This document shows, one piece after another, positions 35,031 through 43,767 of a stretch of DNA of 58,993 nt. This DNA is from an uncultured Eubacterium sp. GTDB lineage: Bacteria > Bacillota > Clostridia > Lachnospirales > Lachnospiraceae. A model generated the notes under the pieces. The model saw nothing but the letters and a program-made list of their open reading frames with translations. It was not told the DNA's origin and did no database searches. The position numbers and the translations under genes are program-made. The DNA lies in NCBI GenBank assembly GCA_948470065.1, contig CAOKNO010000007.1, forward strand, positions 1 through 58,993. The letters are read 5' to 3'. How positions within the stretch are numbered: position 1 is the stretch's first letter; each line of letters starts with the position of its first letter.

Positions 35031-36073
35031 CGCTTGATAAACTCCTCAATCTGCTGCTCCATGCAAGCCCTGACGTCTCCGCCGTCCTGATAAACCTTCG
35101 CCCATTCTACCGTTTTTTCAACAGCCTTATGGATATCCCACTTCGGCGCCCAGCCAATGCGGCGTTTTATCCTCGCACAGTCCAGCTTTAAAAAGGAAGC
35201 TTCATGAGGCCCCGGATCACAGATATCCATCCAGGAAGCGCCTTTTCCCCAATATCTACAGAACAGATCCGTCAATTCCCCAACGGTGATACAGTCCTGT
35301 TCGTTTGGGCCAACATTGTAACATCCCTGCTTCTTTGGATCGGCAGCCTGCGCTTCCAAAATCATCAGGTACGCCCACAGCGGCTCTAACACATGCTGGA
35401 ATGGACGTATTGAAAAAGGGTTGCGCAGGATGATTTCCTGCCCCGCCAAAACAGCTCGGATACAGTCCGGAATAATCCGATCCTTTGCAAAATCACCGCC
35501 GCCGATTACATTCCCAGCACGCGCTGTAGAAATGGGAATCCCACTGGACTTGAAAAACGACTTTTGATAACTGTGCGTGACAAGCTCGGAACAAGATTTG
35601 CTGTTCGAATATGGATCGTACCCATCCAAAACATCCTCTTCACGGTATCCCCATTCCCATTCTTTATTTTCATAGACCTTGTCCGTTGTGACATTTAACA
35701 CAGATTCAACGCCTGGCATAGCCCGGATGCACTCTAAAACATTCACAGTGCCCATAACGTTCGTCGCATATGTGCCAACCGGATCTTCGTAGCTTTTACG
35801 TACAAGCGGCTGAGCCGCCATATGGAGCGCCAAGCTAGGGCGATACTGCTCAAATACAGATTTTAACGATTCCAAATCCCTAATATCGCCTTCTATGGAA
35901 ACCATACCCTGCCCTGCTTTAGACAATTGGAATAAATTTTCACCCTCCGGCGGCTGCAACGCATAGCCAATCACCTCAGCGCCCGCCATCTGAAGCATGA
36001 CGCTCAGCCAGCTTCCCTTAAAGCCGGTATGTCCCGTAATTAATATTCTTTTGCCTTTATAAAACTCTAACAT
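35027..36073 (-). CDS. rfbG: CDP-glucose 4,6-dehydratase
   Basis: 348 aa, extended SDR. The NAD loop is GHTGFKGSWLSVMLQMAGAE; the catalytic triad lies in NVTTDKVYENKEWEWGYRE (T, D, K) and DPYSNSKSCSELV (Y and K). It makes CDP-4-keto-6-deoxyglucose, the substrate of RfbH and possibly of the C-methyltransferase at 44541. It is the first gene after the promoter at 36309-36337. Confidence 0.93.
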   Translation of the reverse strand: MLEFYKGKRILITGHTGFKGSWLSVMLQMAGAEVIGYALQPPEGENLFQLSKAGQGMVSIEGDIRDLESLKSVFEQYRPSLALHMAAQPLVRKSYEDPVGTYATNVMGTVNVLECIRAMPGVESVLNVTTDKVYENKEWEWGYREEDVLDGYDPYSNSKSCSELVTHSYQKSFFKSSGIPISTARAGNVIGGGDFAKDRIIPDCIRAVLAGQEIILRNPFSIRPFQHVLEPLWAYLMILEAQAADPKKQGCYNVGPNEQDCITVGELTDLFCRYWGKGASWMDICDPGPHEASFLKLDCARIKRRIGWAPKWDIHKAVEKTVEWAKVYQDGGDVRACMEQQIEEFIKR

Positions 36074-36202
36074 AAAATCTTAAAGCCTCCTGCTCAATCC
36101 ATGTTACAGCCAGATCCTCCTAACCCTCGATCCCTACGGAACCGTACCATCCAGACTGCTACAATCCTTGCCATCCTGGCAAGAAGTTACATTTCTTTAT
36201 GC

Positions 36203-36290
36203 TTTTCCCTACCGCGGCATTCGCCAAATATCCGCGCGAGCGCGGCTGCATGGCTAAGCGCCCTAGGAGTGCATTGCTCGCGGGAATAAA
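36203..36290. repeat. Palindromic intergenic element, copy B
   Basis: Ends TTTTCCCTACCGCGG and TTGCTCGCGGGAATAAAA match those of the element at 26257-26368. The central part contains CCGCGCGAGCGCGG and GGCTAAGCGCCC pairs. It lies in the leader of the rfbG operon between promoter and start, so its transcript would form a strong stem-loop. Confidence 0.65.
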
Positions 36291-36308
36291 AAACATCTAC
36301 TGCCCACA

Positions 36309-36337
36309 AATATAGCATATTCATATTTCAGGTTCAA
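36309..36337 (-). promoter_or_regulatory. Promoter of the rfbG-rfbF-rfbH-neuD-neuB-neuC-neuA operon
   Basis: On the minus strand TTGAAC (36332-36337), 17-base spacer, TGCTATATT extended -10 (core 36309-36314). The leader is about 230 bases long and includes the palindromic element and a CTTGCCA/TGGCAAG hairpin at 36167-36183. Confidence 0.65.
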
Positions 36338-36413
36338 GTATTTTACCATTTTCTATTGACAAAACGGGGTTTTTCCGAAAGAATAGAATTATCTATTGAT
36401 ACCATAACATTTG

Positions 36414-36555
36414 TAGGCGATTGCAAAACTCCCTTTCTAGAAACAGCGGATGTACAATCTGTACAAAAAAGAGCGACTTGCGACGGCGTCTGGAGCCCGC
36501 TTTTGTATGGATTGTACATCCGCGTCTGTCCCAGAGAGGGTTTCGCAATTACCTA
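36414..36555 (+). mobile_element. MITE-like element, copy B
   Basis: 142 bp. Ends TAGGCGATTGCAAAACTCCC and, complemented, TAGGTAATTGCGAAACCC. Perfect 10-bp target duplication ATAACATTTG at 36404-36413 and 36556-36565. The interior has a 13-bp perfect stem GCGGATGTACAAT (36446-36458) / ATTGTACATCCGC (36511-36523). No protein is encoded. Confidence 0.85.
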
Positions 36556-36586
36556 ATAACATTTGAACGGAAAGGAACACCATACG

Positions 36587-37096
36587 ATGCTACATCCAGA
36601 TAATGTCTATCAAGAAGCAAAACGCAAAGAAGATGAAAATTACAAATTCCGCACTTACCTGAAAATGCATGCAGATGAAATGGAACTAGATCGGCAGTTC
36701 CAGCGCCTACACCGGGAATTGTTCGCTGATTATGACTGCAGCCAATGCCGCAACTGCTGCAAACAGTACTATGGAATTATCCCAGAAGAAGATATTGAGA
36801 AAGACGCCGCGCACTTAGGGATTTCCACAGAACAGTTCATTGACTTCTTCCTGAAAAAAGAACGCGTCGGACTTGATTACCATACGAAACACAAGCCCTG
36901 CGACTTCTTATTGGAAGATGGGTCTTGCAAACTCGGGGACTGCAAGCCAGATGATTGCAAGAACTATCCCTATACCGAGCAGCCGGAACAGTTATGGAGC
37001 CTTCTCAGTGTTCTAGAAGCCGTAGAAGTCTGCCCGGTCGCCTTTGAGATTTACGAACGGTTGAAAGAGGAATATCGTTTCCGTGGGAAACGTTAA
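36587..37096 (+). CDS. YkgJ-family cysteine cluster protein
   Basis: 169 aa from ATG 36587, site AAAGGAAC 8 bases before. Cysteine motif CSQCRNCCKQYYGIIPEED, then CDFLLEDGSCKLGDCKPDDC with further cysteines and VCPVAFEIY at the end. This is the zinc- or Fe-S-binding domain of the YkgJ family, function unproven. It is the only plus-strand gene between the two sugar blocks and is adjacent to a broken Uma2 gene that overlaps its last codons. Confidence 0.85.
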   Translation: MLHPDNVYQEAKRKEDENYKFRTYLKMHADEMELDRQFQRLHRELFADYDCSQCRNCCKQYYGIIPEEDIEKDAAHLGISTEQFIDFFLKKERVGLDYHTKHKPCDFLLEDGSCKLGDCKPDDCKNYPYTEQPEQLWSLLSVLEAVEVCPVAFEIYERLKEEYRFRGKR

Positions 37097-37605
37097 ACGC
37101 ATTTACGCAAGAAAAAATCATATAATGGATGATATCTACAATTTGCTGGAAGGCAGCAGAATAGAACTGGTTAACGGGCATCCATCCAGGATGCCTCCAC
37201 CCAACCGCAAGCATTCGGAAATTACAGGGGCGCTCTTTAGAACCATCTGGGAATATTTCCAGAAGAAACGGACTATGCAGACCTTACATCGCCCCATTTG
37301 CGTTATTCTTAAATACAGATAATACAAACTACGTCGATCCTGATATCTGTACCATATGCGACAAAAGCAAGCTTACAGACAAAGGCTGTTTGGACGCACC
37401 AGACTGGATCATAGAAATTGTTTCACCCAGCAGCAAGCGGATAGGCTATTATATAAATATGTTTAAATACCATACTGCCGGGGTTCGGGAATATCGGTTC
37501 GATGATCCAGACAAACACCTCGTCCTTGTTTATAATTTTGAATCAGATTGCACCGACGGTTATACTTTTTCCGACTCTGTAAAAGCTAGCATCTATGACG
37601 ATTAG
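37083..37605 (+). pseudogene. Uma2/DUF820-family endonuclease, frameshifted
   Basis: The two open pieces 37083-37322 and 37390-37605 belong to one Uma2 protein. The first reads LLEGSRIELVNGHPSRMPPP. Near 37285 the frame changes: the other frame continues YIAPFALFLNTDNTNYVDPD, ICTICDKSKLTDKGC and then joins LDAPDWIIEIVSPSSKR of the second piece. PD-(D/E)XK residues D and E-x-V are retained. One single-base change would restore it. It may be a pseudogene, a recent mutation or a sequencing error. Confidence 0.75.
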
Positions 37606-37903
37606 CATATCCATTTTTCCAACATTGCAAAACTGCTGTAATATCCAAATCCAAAAAGGATTAGATAAAACCTGATAAAACAGAAAAATAAAGGCGCAAT
37701 AGGTGTACATAGCCATATAAATAACATCCCGATACTTCCCTCCAACCTTCCCTGTTCCATTTAGGGAATTTTATTCATGATCATAGAGGTTTCACAATCG
37801 CAGACGTTCCTAGTTGATTAAAATCGACCTGCTTTCTATCATTGCATCATTTTTATTTCAAGAACATAGGATAGTAACTCTTATCTCACACATTGCTTCT
37901 TGT
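37606..37903. other. Boundary between GC-richer and AT-rich blocks
   Basis: No gene, RNA or strong hairpin is visible. The base composition by eye becomes AT-rich from here to the right. A weak resemblance to the MITE ends near 37790 is not convincing. Confidence 0.45.
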
Positions 37904-38542
37904 TTAGCTTTTCCTTACTATAATAGTAAAATCATATAATTTATAATCATGCAATAACGCTACATTATTTGAAAAATTTTGTTTACAGTAGTCAAACAGA
38001 AATAACGGATCAGAATAATATAAATCTTCACTTTTTTTATCCGGATCAGAATAACTTGTCAATGCATTAAAAGCAAATCCTTTTTTGCTGTTTTTGTCAA
38101 ATTTTTGAATCGTATTCAACATAAAAAGGTTGAAATCACTTGTCGAAATTCCCATTTTCAAATTAAAAATTCCACTTGATATTATATAGTCATAAGTCTC
38201 ATTGATTTCTGTACTATGTAGAAATTTAAAATATTTATTATTTTCTCCATAAATTGACTTTGCAGCTTCTATCATAGAAATAGAACTATCTATTCCAACA
38301 TATGTTCCCTTCCAATTTAGGAAATACTCCTTTAGATAAGAAAGGAAATATCCATATCCACAGCCATAATCACAAATTGAAAAATTGCTTTTTTTCGTTT
38401 CTACTAATTTTATCAATTGGTCATAGCGTACTTTTTGTGCCTCTTCCCCATTCCATCTTACTCCTGCATAATTAGCGCCAAATTCCTTAACCGTCTGACC
38501 AAAATATTTTTCTGTTTTATCGAATAGTTCCTGTTCTTTCAT
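37904..38542 (-). CDS. Class I SAM-dependent methyltransferase
   Basis: 212 aa. Motif I FSICDYGCGYGYFLSYL and a following acidic residue (VGIDSSISMIEAAKS) bind SAM. The rest fits a small-molecule methyltransferase. It is the last gene of the AT-rich block, 49 bases downstream of the WbqC gene. With WecE and WbqC it may finish an aminodeoxysugar, for example by N- or O-methylation, but the substrate is unknown. Confidence 0.8.
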   Translation of the reverse strand: MKEQELFDKTEKYFGQTVKEFGANYAGVRWNGEEAQKVRYDQLIKLVETKKSNFSICDYGCGYGYFLSYLKEYFLNWKGTYVGIDSSISMIEAAKSIYGENNKYFKFLHSTEINETYDYIISSGIFNLKMGISTSDFNLFMLNTIQKFDKNSKKGFAFNALTSYSDPDKKSEDLYYSDPLFLFDYCKQNFSNNVALLHDYKLYDFTIIVRKS

Positions 38543-38591
38543 AATTTATTTACCTTTCATTTCCGGTTTTGTATTGTATACTAAAATCTTG

Positions 38592-39293
38592 TTATTCAAA
38601 GGAAAAACTTTTCATATATTCTTGGGTTTGATTCCCAAGATGGAATAACATATCTAGAATTGTGACTTCGTGTACAAATTGCCCATACATTTGTGGATAT
38701 TCAGGATAATTAGAATAATCCATATATGTTAAGGTTATATTGTCTAATTCAAAGAGTTTTTCGACAATATAATTTGAAGCTGCAGGTCCAGAAATGTATT
38801 CTTTCGCTTGCGCCTGCTTGCAGATACTCACTAAGCGTTCCGTCTTTCCAGATTCAAGAATATACTCTGAAGACCAAGAAATTTTTGTTTTTATTCCCAA
38901 AATATCGCAAATGGATTTTATAAAAATATAATTTACCTGGCTCAAGTACTTTTCTTCTTTTCCCCTACGATATAGTTCTTGGATATGTGAATAATATTCT
39001 TCAAAGTAAGGTGCTTTGGAATAATTACATTGAAGAGCCCTCCAATGTTTTTCTGCCCATTTTGATGTAATAATTTCCGTTTCTTTAATCTTCTGATGCA
39101 CTCTGCCTTTATGCAATACAGGAATGCTTAACCATTGAGTACCTTGTAGAGTTTTTATTTTATTTCGATTTCTCCAATCATTCGTTGTGTACTGGACATC
39201 ATCATATAGAATAAATTCATCCACCATATTTATTAAATCAAAATACCCTTTCCAGGGAATATAATTAGATTGCAAAATTGCTACTTTTTTCAT
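38592..39293 (-). CDS. WbqC-family protein
   Basis: 233 aa. Start KKVAILQSNYIPWKGYFDLI, then DEFILYDDVQYTTNDWRNRN, and conserved IYYDS-type and YISGPAASNYI segments are typical of the WbqC family found in O-antigen clusters. The biochemical role is not settled; a frequent association with 4-amino-6-deoxysugar genes suggests acyl or aminoacyl transfer. Here it lies between a WecE homologue and a methyltransferase. Confidence 0.85.
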   Translation of the reverse strand: MKKVAILQSNYIPWKGYFDLINMVDEFILYDDVQYTTNDWRNRNKIKTLQGTQWLSIPVLHKGRVHQKIKETEIITSKWAEKHWRALQCNYSKAPYFEEYYSHIQELYRRGKEEKYLSQVNYIFIKSICDILGIKTKISWSSEYILESGKTERLVSICKQAQAKEYISGPAASNYIVEKLFELDNITLTYMDYSNYPEYPQMYGQFVHEVTILDMLFHLGNQTQEYMKSFSFE

Positions 39294-39525
39294 AAACTTT
39301 CCTCACTTTTTGCTTGCCTGCTCTAATCTATTTTTAGAGTATAAATAATAGATGAACCCTTCCTAATATAGTTAATAGCTTTCAACCATTTTTCATGGTA
39401 CTCTTTTGTAAATACTTACTGGCATATAAATTTCCCCCTTCTAAAAGTTGGTTGAACCATCAGATCCTAGCGCCCTTATCCTTACTCTTAATAAACTCTA
39501 AGACTACTTTTTACCTTCCATCATA

Positions 39526-40659
39526 CTACCTTCCAGCATAGAAGTTCCGTATTTTATCTGCCACATATACAACCTCGTCTTCTTTTAATGCATAAAACAT
39601 TGGCAGCCGCACCAGACGTTCGCTTTCCTTTGTCGTGTACCTATCCTCTCCTACAAATTCCCCATATCTCCTGCCTGCTGCAGATGAATGCAAAGGTACA
39701 TAGTGAAACACTGCTTTTATTCCCATCTCTGCCATATATTGTATTAACTCTGTACGCTCTTCTAAATTCTTCGTTTTTATATAATACATATGGGCATTAT
39801 GTTGACATTCCTCTGGGATATAAGGCAATTCAACCTTCCCTGCATCTTTCAGAGATTTTAATTCCCGATCATAGCAGTTCCACAATCTCAGACGCTTTTG
39901 ATTAATTTCTTCTGCAATCTCTAGCTGCGCTAATAGGTAAGCCGCATTCATTTCACTCGGCAAATAGGAAGAACCCATATCTACCCAACTATACTTATCC
40001 ACTTCGCCACGGAAAAATTCTGTACGGTTCGTTCCTTTTTCCCGGATGATTTCTGCCCTCTTCACATACTCCTGGTTGTTAATTAAAATCAGCCCGCCCT
40101 CTCCCATTGTATAATTTTTCGTTTCATGAAAGCTGTATGTACCAAAATCCCCAATCGTTCCTAAATCCCTTCCTTTATAAGTAGCCATCATGCCTTGCGC
40201 CGCATCTTCCACCACTGAAATATTATAATCATTTGCAATTTGCAAGATCTTATCCATCTCGCAGCTTACTCCGGCATAATGCACTGGAACAATGACCTTA
40301 GTTCGCTCTGTGATCGCATCTATCAACAACGTTTCATCCATATTCATGGTATCCTTCCGGATATCAATAAACTTTATCTTCGCACCGCGAAGCGCAAAGG
40401 CATCTGCTGTAGACACAAATGTAAAAGAAGGCATAATAACCTCGTCGCCTGGCTGAATCTCCAACAATAAAGCTGCCATCTCTAAAGCATGGGTACAGGA
40501 TGTTGTAAGCAGGACTTTCGTATTTAATTTCTCTTCAAACCATTTCGTACATTCCCTCGTAAACGGTCCGTCGCCATTTAATCGTTTATTCTTCAGAATT
40601 GCCTCTGAAATATATCCGATTCCTTTTTGTGTATACACAGGTTCATTGAATGCTAACAT
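39526..40659 (-). CDS. NDP-4-keto-6-deoxyhexose aminotransferase (WecE/RffA-like)
   Basis: 377 aa, DegT/DnrJ/EryC1 fold. The PLP lysine is kept (FGTYSFHETKNYTMGEGG) and is followed by the WecE-type sequence with SSYLPSEMNAAYLLAQLE. It transfers an amino group to C4 of dTDP-4-keto-6-deoxyglucose to give a dTDP-4-amino-4,6-dideoxygalactose. The 232-base gap downstream of it is unusual within this otherwise tight operon and may hold a promoter for wbqC. Confidence 0.88.
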   Translation of the reverse strand: MLAFNEPVYTQKGIGYISEAILKNKRLNGDGPFTRECTKWFEEKLNTKVLLTTSCTHALEMAALLLEIQPGDEVIMPSFTFVSTADAFALRGAKIKFIDIRKDTMNMDETLLIDAITERTKVIVPVHYAGVSCEMDKILQIANDYNISVVEDAAQGMMATYKGRDLGTIGDFGTYSFHETKNYTMGEGGLILINNQEYVKRAEIIREKGTNRTEFFRGEVDKYSWVDMGSSYLPSEMNAAYLLAQLEIAEEINQKRLRLWNCYDRELKSLKDAGKVELPYIPEECQHNAHMYYIKTKNLEERTELIQYMAEMGIKAVFHYVPLHSSAAGRRYGEFVGEDRYTTKESERLVRLPMFYALKEDEVVYVADKIRNFYAGR

Positions 40660-40679
40660 TGTCTTGGCTCCTGTTTCTC

Positions 40680-42215
40680 TTATTTTTCAATAATATCAAT
40701 GATGCCCTCCAACATTTCAGTTACAAAACGATGTAATTTTTTCTCTGTATTTTCCTTCTTGTACGTTTCTGCACATTTTTTCTTGGCGTTATAAAACTTA
40801 GAATCTGTAGCGTAACGGCAAACGGTATGCAGCATTTCTTCATAATCCTGAACAATAAAATCCTCTCCACAATTATATGCCACATCACAATCTGGCAATG
40901 TTACAACGGGGAGCCCTGCAATCAATGCCATTGCGCTGCTGAAGCCGCCTCCTTTCCGCTCAAGGTTCAGATATAAATCCATTACGCCATATACTCCTAT
41001 TAATTCTTTACAATATCCAAGATAAAATATGCGTCCATTAAAAACTTCATTTTTAAAATACTCCTTTACACCTTCACTATTTCCAATAATAGCAAACGAT
41101 ATTTTCGGTATTTTATCTAACATCCGTTTCATTTCAGATACAAATCTATCATTAAACTCCGACTGCAAACGATTTCCCACAATAGCAATCAGAAATTGCC
41201 CTTCTGGAAGATTTAATTCTGAACGTGTATAACTTTTCGAAACTGTCTCAGGAATTACCGGGAACCTCTCTTTCATAAAGAGTTGAACTTGGTTTTTGCC
41301 TAACATTTCTTCATATCCTTGTTCTGTTGCGTCATCCTCTTTTCCAAGCCGGATTAAAATTTCTCCTTCTGAAATTGGGCATTCCACCGACATTCTCATA
41401 GACACAAGCGTCGTGTATGTGCCTATAAGTTCAACTATCGGATTAATTGTGCCACAATTCAGCACAAACAGTGGATTCCATGCATGGATAAAGGAAAGCA
41501 TCATACCATATTCCTTCCATCGTAATTCGCCCATATTGATTTGAAATCCTTTAAAAACTGTATCCTGGTATGCAATGGCCGCCATCTTATCCCTATAATA
41601 ATCAACTGTAACTTCACGAACCAGTCCATGCCAAAGTGCCAGGTCTACTTCCCGCCAATCACAAGGACATATATAAAAGAACACTTCATATCCCAAATGC
41701 TCTTGTAAGGTATACGCCATATTTAGTATCATTTTTGTAGGAGCATTCTCCAAACTCACAATTTGTCCAGCAATTATTACAATACGTTTTTTATTCCGTT
41801 TCTGTGGTGGTAAGAAAGGATATTCCATTTCTGATAACTTCTGTGAGAATTTTTCTATATTTTTCCTACGAAAAATCCGTTTTCTCTTATATTCACCTAC
41901 TACAAAAGACATTGCTTGATACTCTAACATAGCCCTTGTATCACAATCAAAATCACTCATTATCAAACAGTCCATTAAATTTTTGCGAAATTCCTTACCT
42001 TCTGTATATCTGATCAAAACAGAAAATACATAGATCAGATCATTGATTTCAAATTCTTCTTTCATTAGAACCATGATTTCTCTTTGTATTTGAGGTGAAT
42101 ATGCGTAATACTGAGATTCTAACTCAATAAATTGCCTTCTTTTCTCATTTTCAGTTTCAAATGAAGCCATGCACAATTGAACCGCTGTCTTAACCCACTC
42201 AATTTTCGTTCCCAT
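40680..42215 (-). CDS. GT-B glycosyltransferase
   Basis: 511 aa. A helical N-terminal region (1-140) precedes two Rossmann-like domains. Donor-site features: FLIAIVGNRLQSEFNDRFVS, FAIIGNSEGVKEYF, IFYLGYCKELIGVYGVMDLY and RKGGGFSSAMALIAGLPVVT. The C-terminal half resembles GT4/GT41-like enzymes. It probably adds a sugar to the flagellin glycan or to flagellin itself. It follows another glycosyltransferase with a 10-base gap. Confidence 0.8.
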   Translation of the reverse strand: MGTKIEWVKTAVQLCMASFETENEKRRQFIELESQYYAYSPQIQREIMVLMKEEFEINDLIYVFSVLIRYTEGKEFRKNLMDCLIMSDFDCDTRAMLEYQAMSFVVGEYKRKRIFRRKNIEKFSQKLSEMEYPFLPPQKRNKKRIVIIAGQIVSLENAPTKMILNMAYTLQEHLGYEVFFYICPCDWREVDLALWHGLVREVTVDYYRDKMAAIAYQDTVFKGFQINMGELRWKEYGMMLSFIHAWNPLFVLNCGTINPIVELIGTYTTLVSMRMSVECPISEGEILIRLGKEDDATEQGYEEMLGKNQVQLFMKERFPVIPETVSKSYTRSELNLPEGQFLIAIVGNRLQSEFNDRFVSEMKRMLDKIPKISFAIIGNSEGVKEYFKNEVFNGRIFYLGYCKELIGVYGVMDLYLNLERKGGGFSSAMALIAGLPVVTLPDCDVAYNCGEDFIVQDYEEMLHTVCRYATDSKFYNAKKKCAETYKKENTEKKLHRFVTEMLEGIIDIIEK

Positions 42216-42225
42216 TCTAGCCCTC

Positions 42226-43743
42226 TCAACAGATAAAACCTGTTTCCTCTAACAACAATTTGCCCATCAATGCTCTACACTGCATCGAAAAAAATTCTGC
42301 AGCGCTTCCTGGATATTCTTTATTCAAATCAAATAAGTACTCCCGAATGTAACGATTCATTTCTACCCCATCTAGCCGCTTTGAAAACTGATTATCAAAC
42401 CGTTCAAACTTCTTCAACAGAAACCTTATATCCTCATCGGACAGCTTTTCCAATTTTCCAAGATCGTTACCTGATATATCAGCCATCCGCTTTAATTCAT
42501 AAATTGCATCCAATCGAACGGTTTTTTCGTCTGGATACTCAATATCAAACTCCAGTTCCTTTCCCTCTCCATCTTGAATCATAACAATACCAAAATCTTC
42601 TTCAATCTTTCTTAACATATCATAAACCCTGTGATACCATTTATGATTTTGTACTTTCTGATATCCGTATTCTGCAATTTTACTTGCCTCCTCTGGATGT
42701 GCCAACAAATATTTGATACGCTCTGCAAGAGCATCAATATCCTTTAAAGAATAAATGATAATTTCTTTATCATTTTCAAAATTCTCCACAGTATATTTAC
42801 TTTCGTCTGTTACTGCAACCGTTTTACTTAACATAGCAGATGCGAGCCTTTCTTGGAACGCATCTTTAAACCAAGGCATAATATTTAACGCGATTTTAGC
42901 TTCTGCTAATGCCTTGCTGGCTGCATATGTCCCTCCCTCATGGATAATAAGCCTCTCCTTCCACTCGGACTGAAAGTCTTCCCAATTATATCCAAATACA
43001 TGTATCTCCAAACCTGCATTTAATAACGTACGGATCACCTTGTCCCGATAGAAGGAACGCGCATACCAATCCACCAAAGAAAACTCCTCTATCAATTCAT
43101 CAAACTCCATGTCACTTACACATTGATTGTATTTCTTTAATACCCTGGATAAGCACTCTGGCAAAGTAAACTGCGGGTAAGAAATAATATCCTGCATCAT
43201 GTCTTCAACAAATTCACCCAAGACGCTACCCTGAAACCGATTCATTAACTCTTCTCTTATTTTCATAGGATCGTTATAAGTCCCAGTAAATATAATATCC
43301 AATGTTCTTTCTTCATAGGGAACCTGTATTGGATAAGCCTCTCCTGATAATGGTACAAATTGCCCATGCTTTACCATAGGATAAAATTTCATCATATAGT
43401 CGCATAATTTATTATCACAAGCAAAGATAATCGTCCTATCATCCGCCTGTTTCAACCTTTTGCTATGCTGGTAAGGCGGATCGCATAAATATATTCCATA
43501 TACGACTTCAGGCGGCATTCTTTTTGTAATCCCATAGCCAAATAAAGTGCCATTAACATCAAATACCATATCAAATTTACTCGAAGATAATACCTGGTTA
43601 TATACCATAGGTGACGCCAAAGAATACCCATCCAACACACATGTATTACAACCTAATTTCCGCATGGCAGACGCCATGTCATCAATATAAACTCCACATC
43701 TATCATAATTTGATTTGCCCTTAACCAATAGTATATTTTTCAT
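42226..43743 (-). CDS. CgeB/GT1-like glycosyltransferase
   Basis: 505 aa. N-terminal domain KNILLVKGKSNYDRCGVYID, central DIIFTGTYNDPMKIREELM, C-terminal domain HVFGYNWEDFQSEWKERLII, NIMPWFKDAFQERLASAML. The C-terminal half matches the glycosyltransferase region of spore-maturation protein CgeB. A 95-residue tail follows, with no recognised fold. It is likely a flagellar glycan glycosyltransferase. Confidence 0.8.
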   Translation of the reverse strand: MKNILLVKGKSNYDRCGVYIDDMASAMRKLGCNTCVLDGYSLASPMVYNQVLSSSKFDMVFDVNGTLFGYGITKRMPPEVVYGIYLCDPPYQHSKRLKQADDRTIIFACDNKLCDYMMKFYPMVKHGQFVPLSGEAYPIQVPYEERTLDIIFTGTYNDPMKIREELMNRFQGSVLGEFVEDMMQDIISYPQFTLPECLSRVLKKYNQCVSDMEFDELIEEFSLVDWYARSFYRDKVIRTLLNAGLEIHVFGYNWEDFQSEWKERLIIHEGGTYAASKALAEAKIALNIMPWFKDAFQERLASAMLSKTVAVTDESKYTVENFENDKEIIIYSLKDIDALAERIKYLLAHPEEASKIAEYGYQKVQNHKWYHRVYDMLRKIEEDFGIVMIQDGEGKELEFDIEYPDEKTVRLDAIYELKRMADISGNDLGKLEKLSDEDIRFLLKKFERFDNQFSKRLDGVEMNRYIREYLFDLNKEYPGSAAEFFSMQCRALMGKLLLEETGFIC

Positions 43744-43767
43744 CTCTTCCTTCCCTTTTTATAAACA

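Noticed and set aside
37770-37815. Third MITE copy near 37.8 kb
   Set aside because: Only a short, imperfect match to the end sequence (GATTGTGAAACC) is visible, with no partner end or target duplication.
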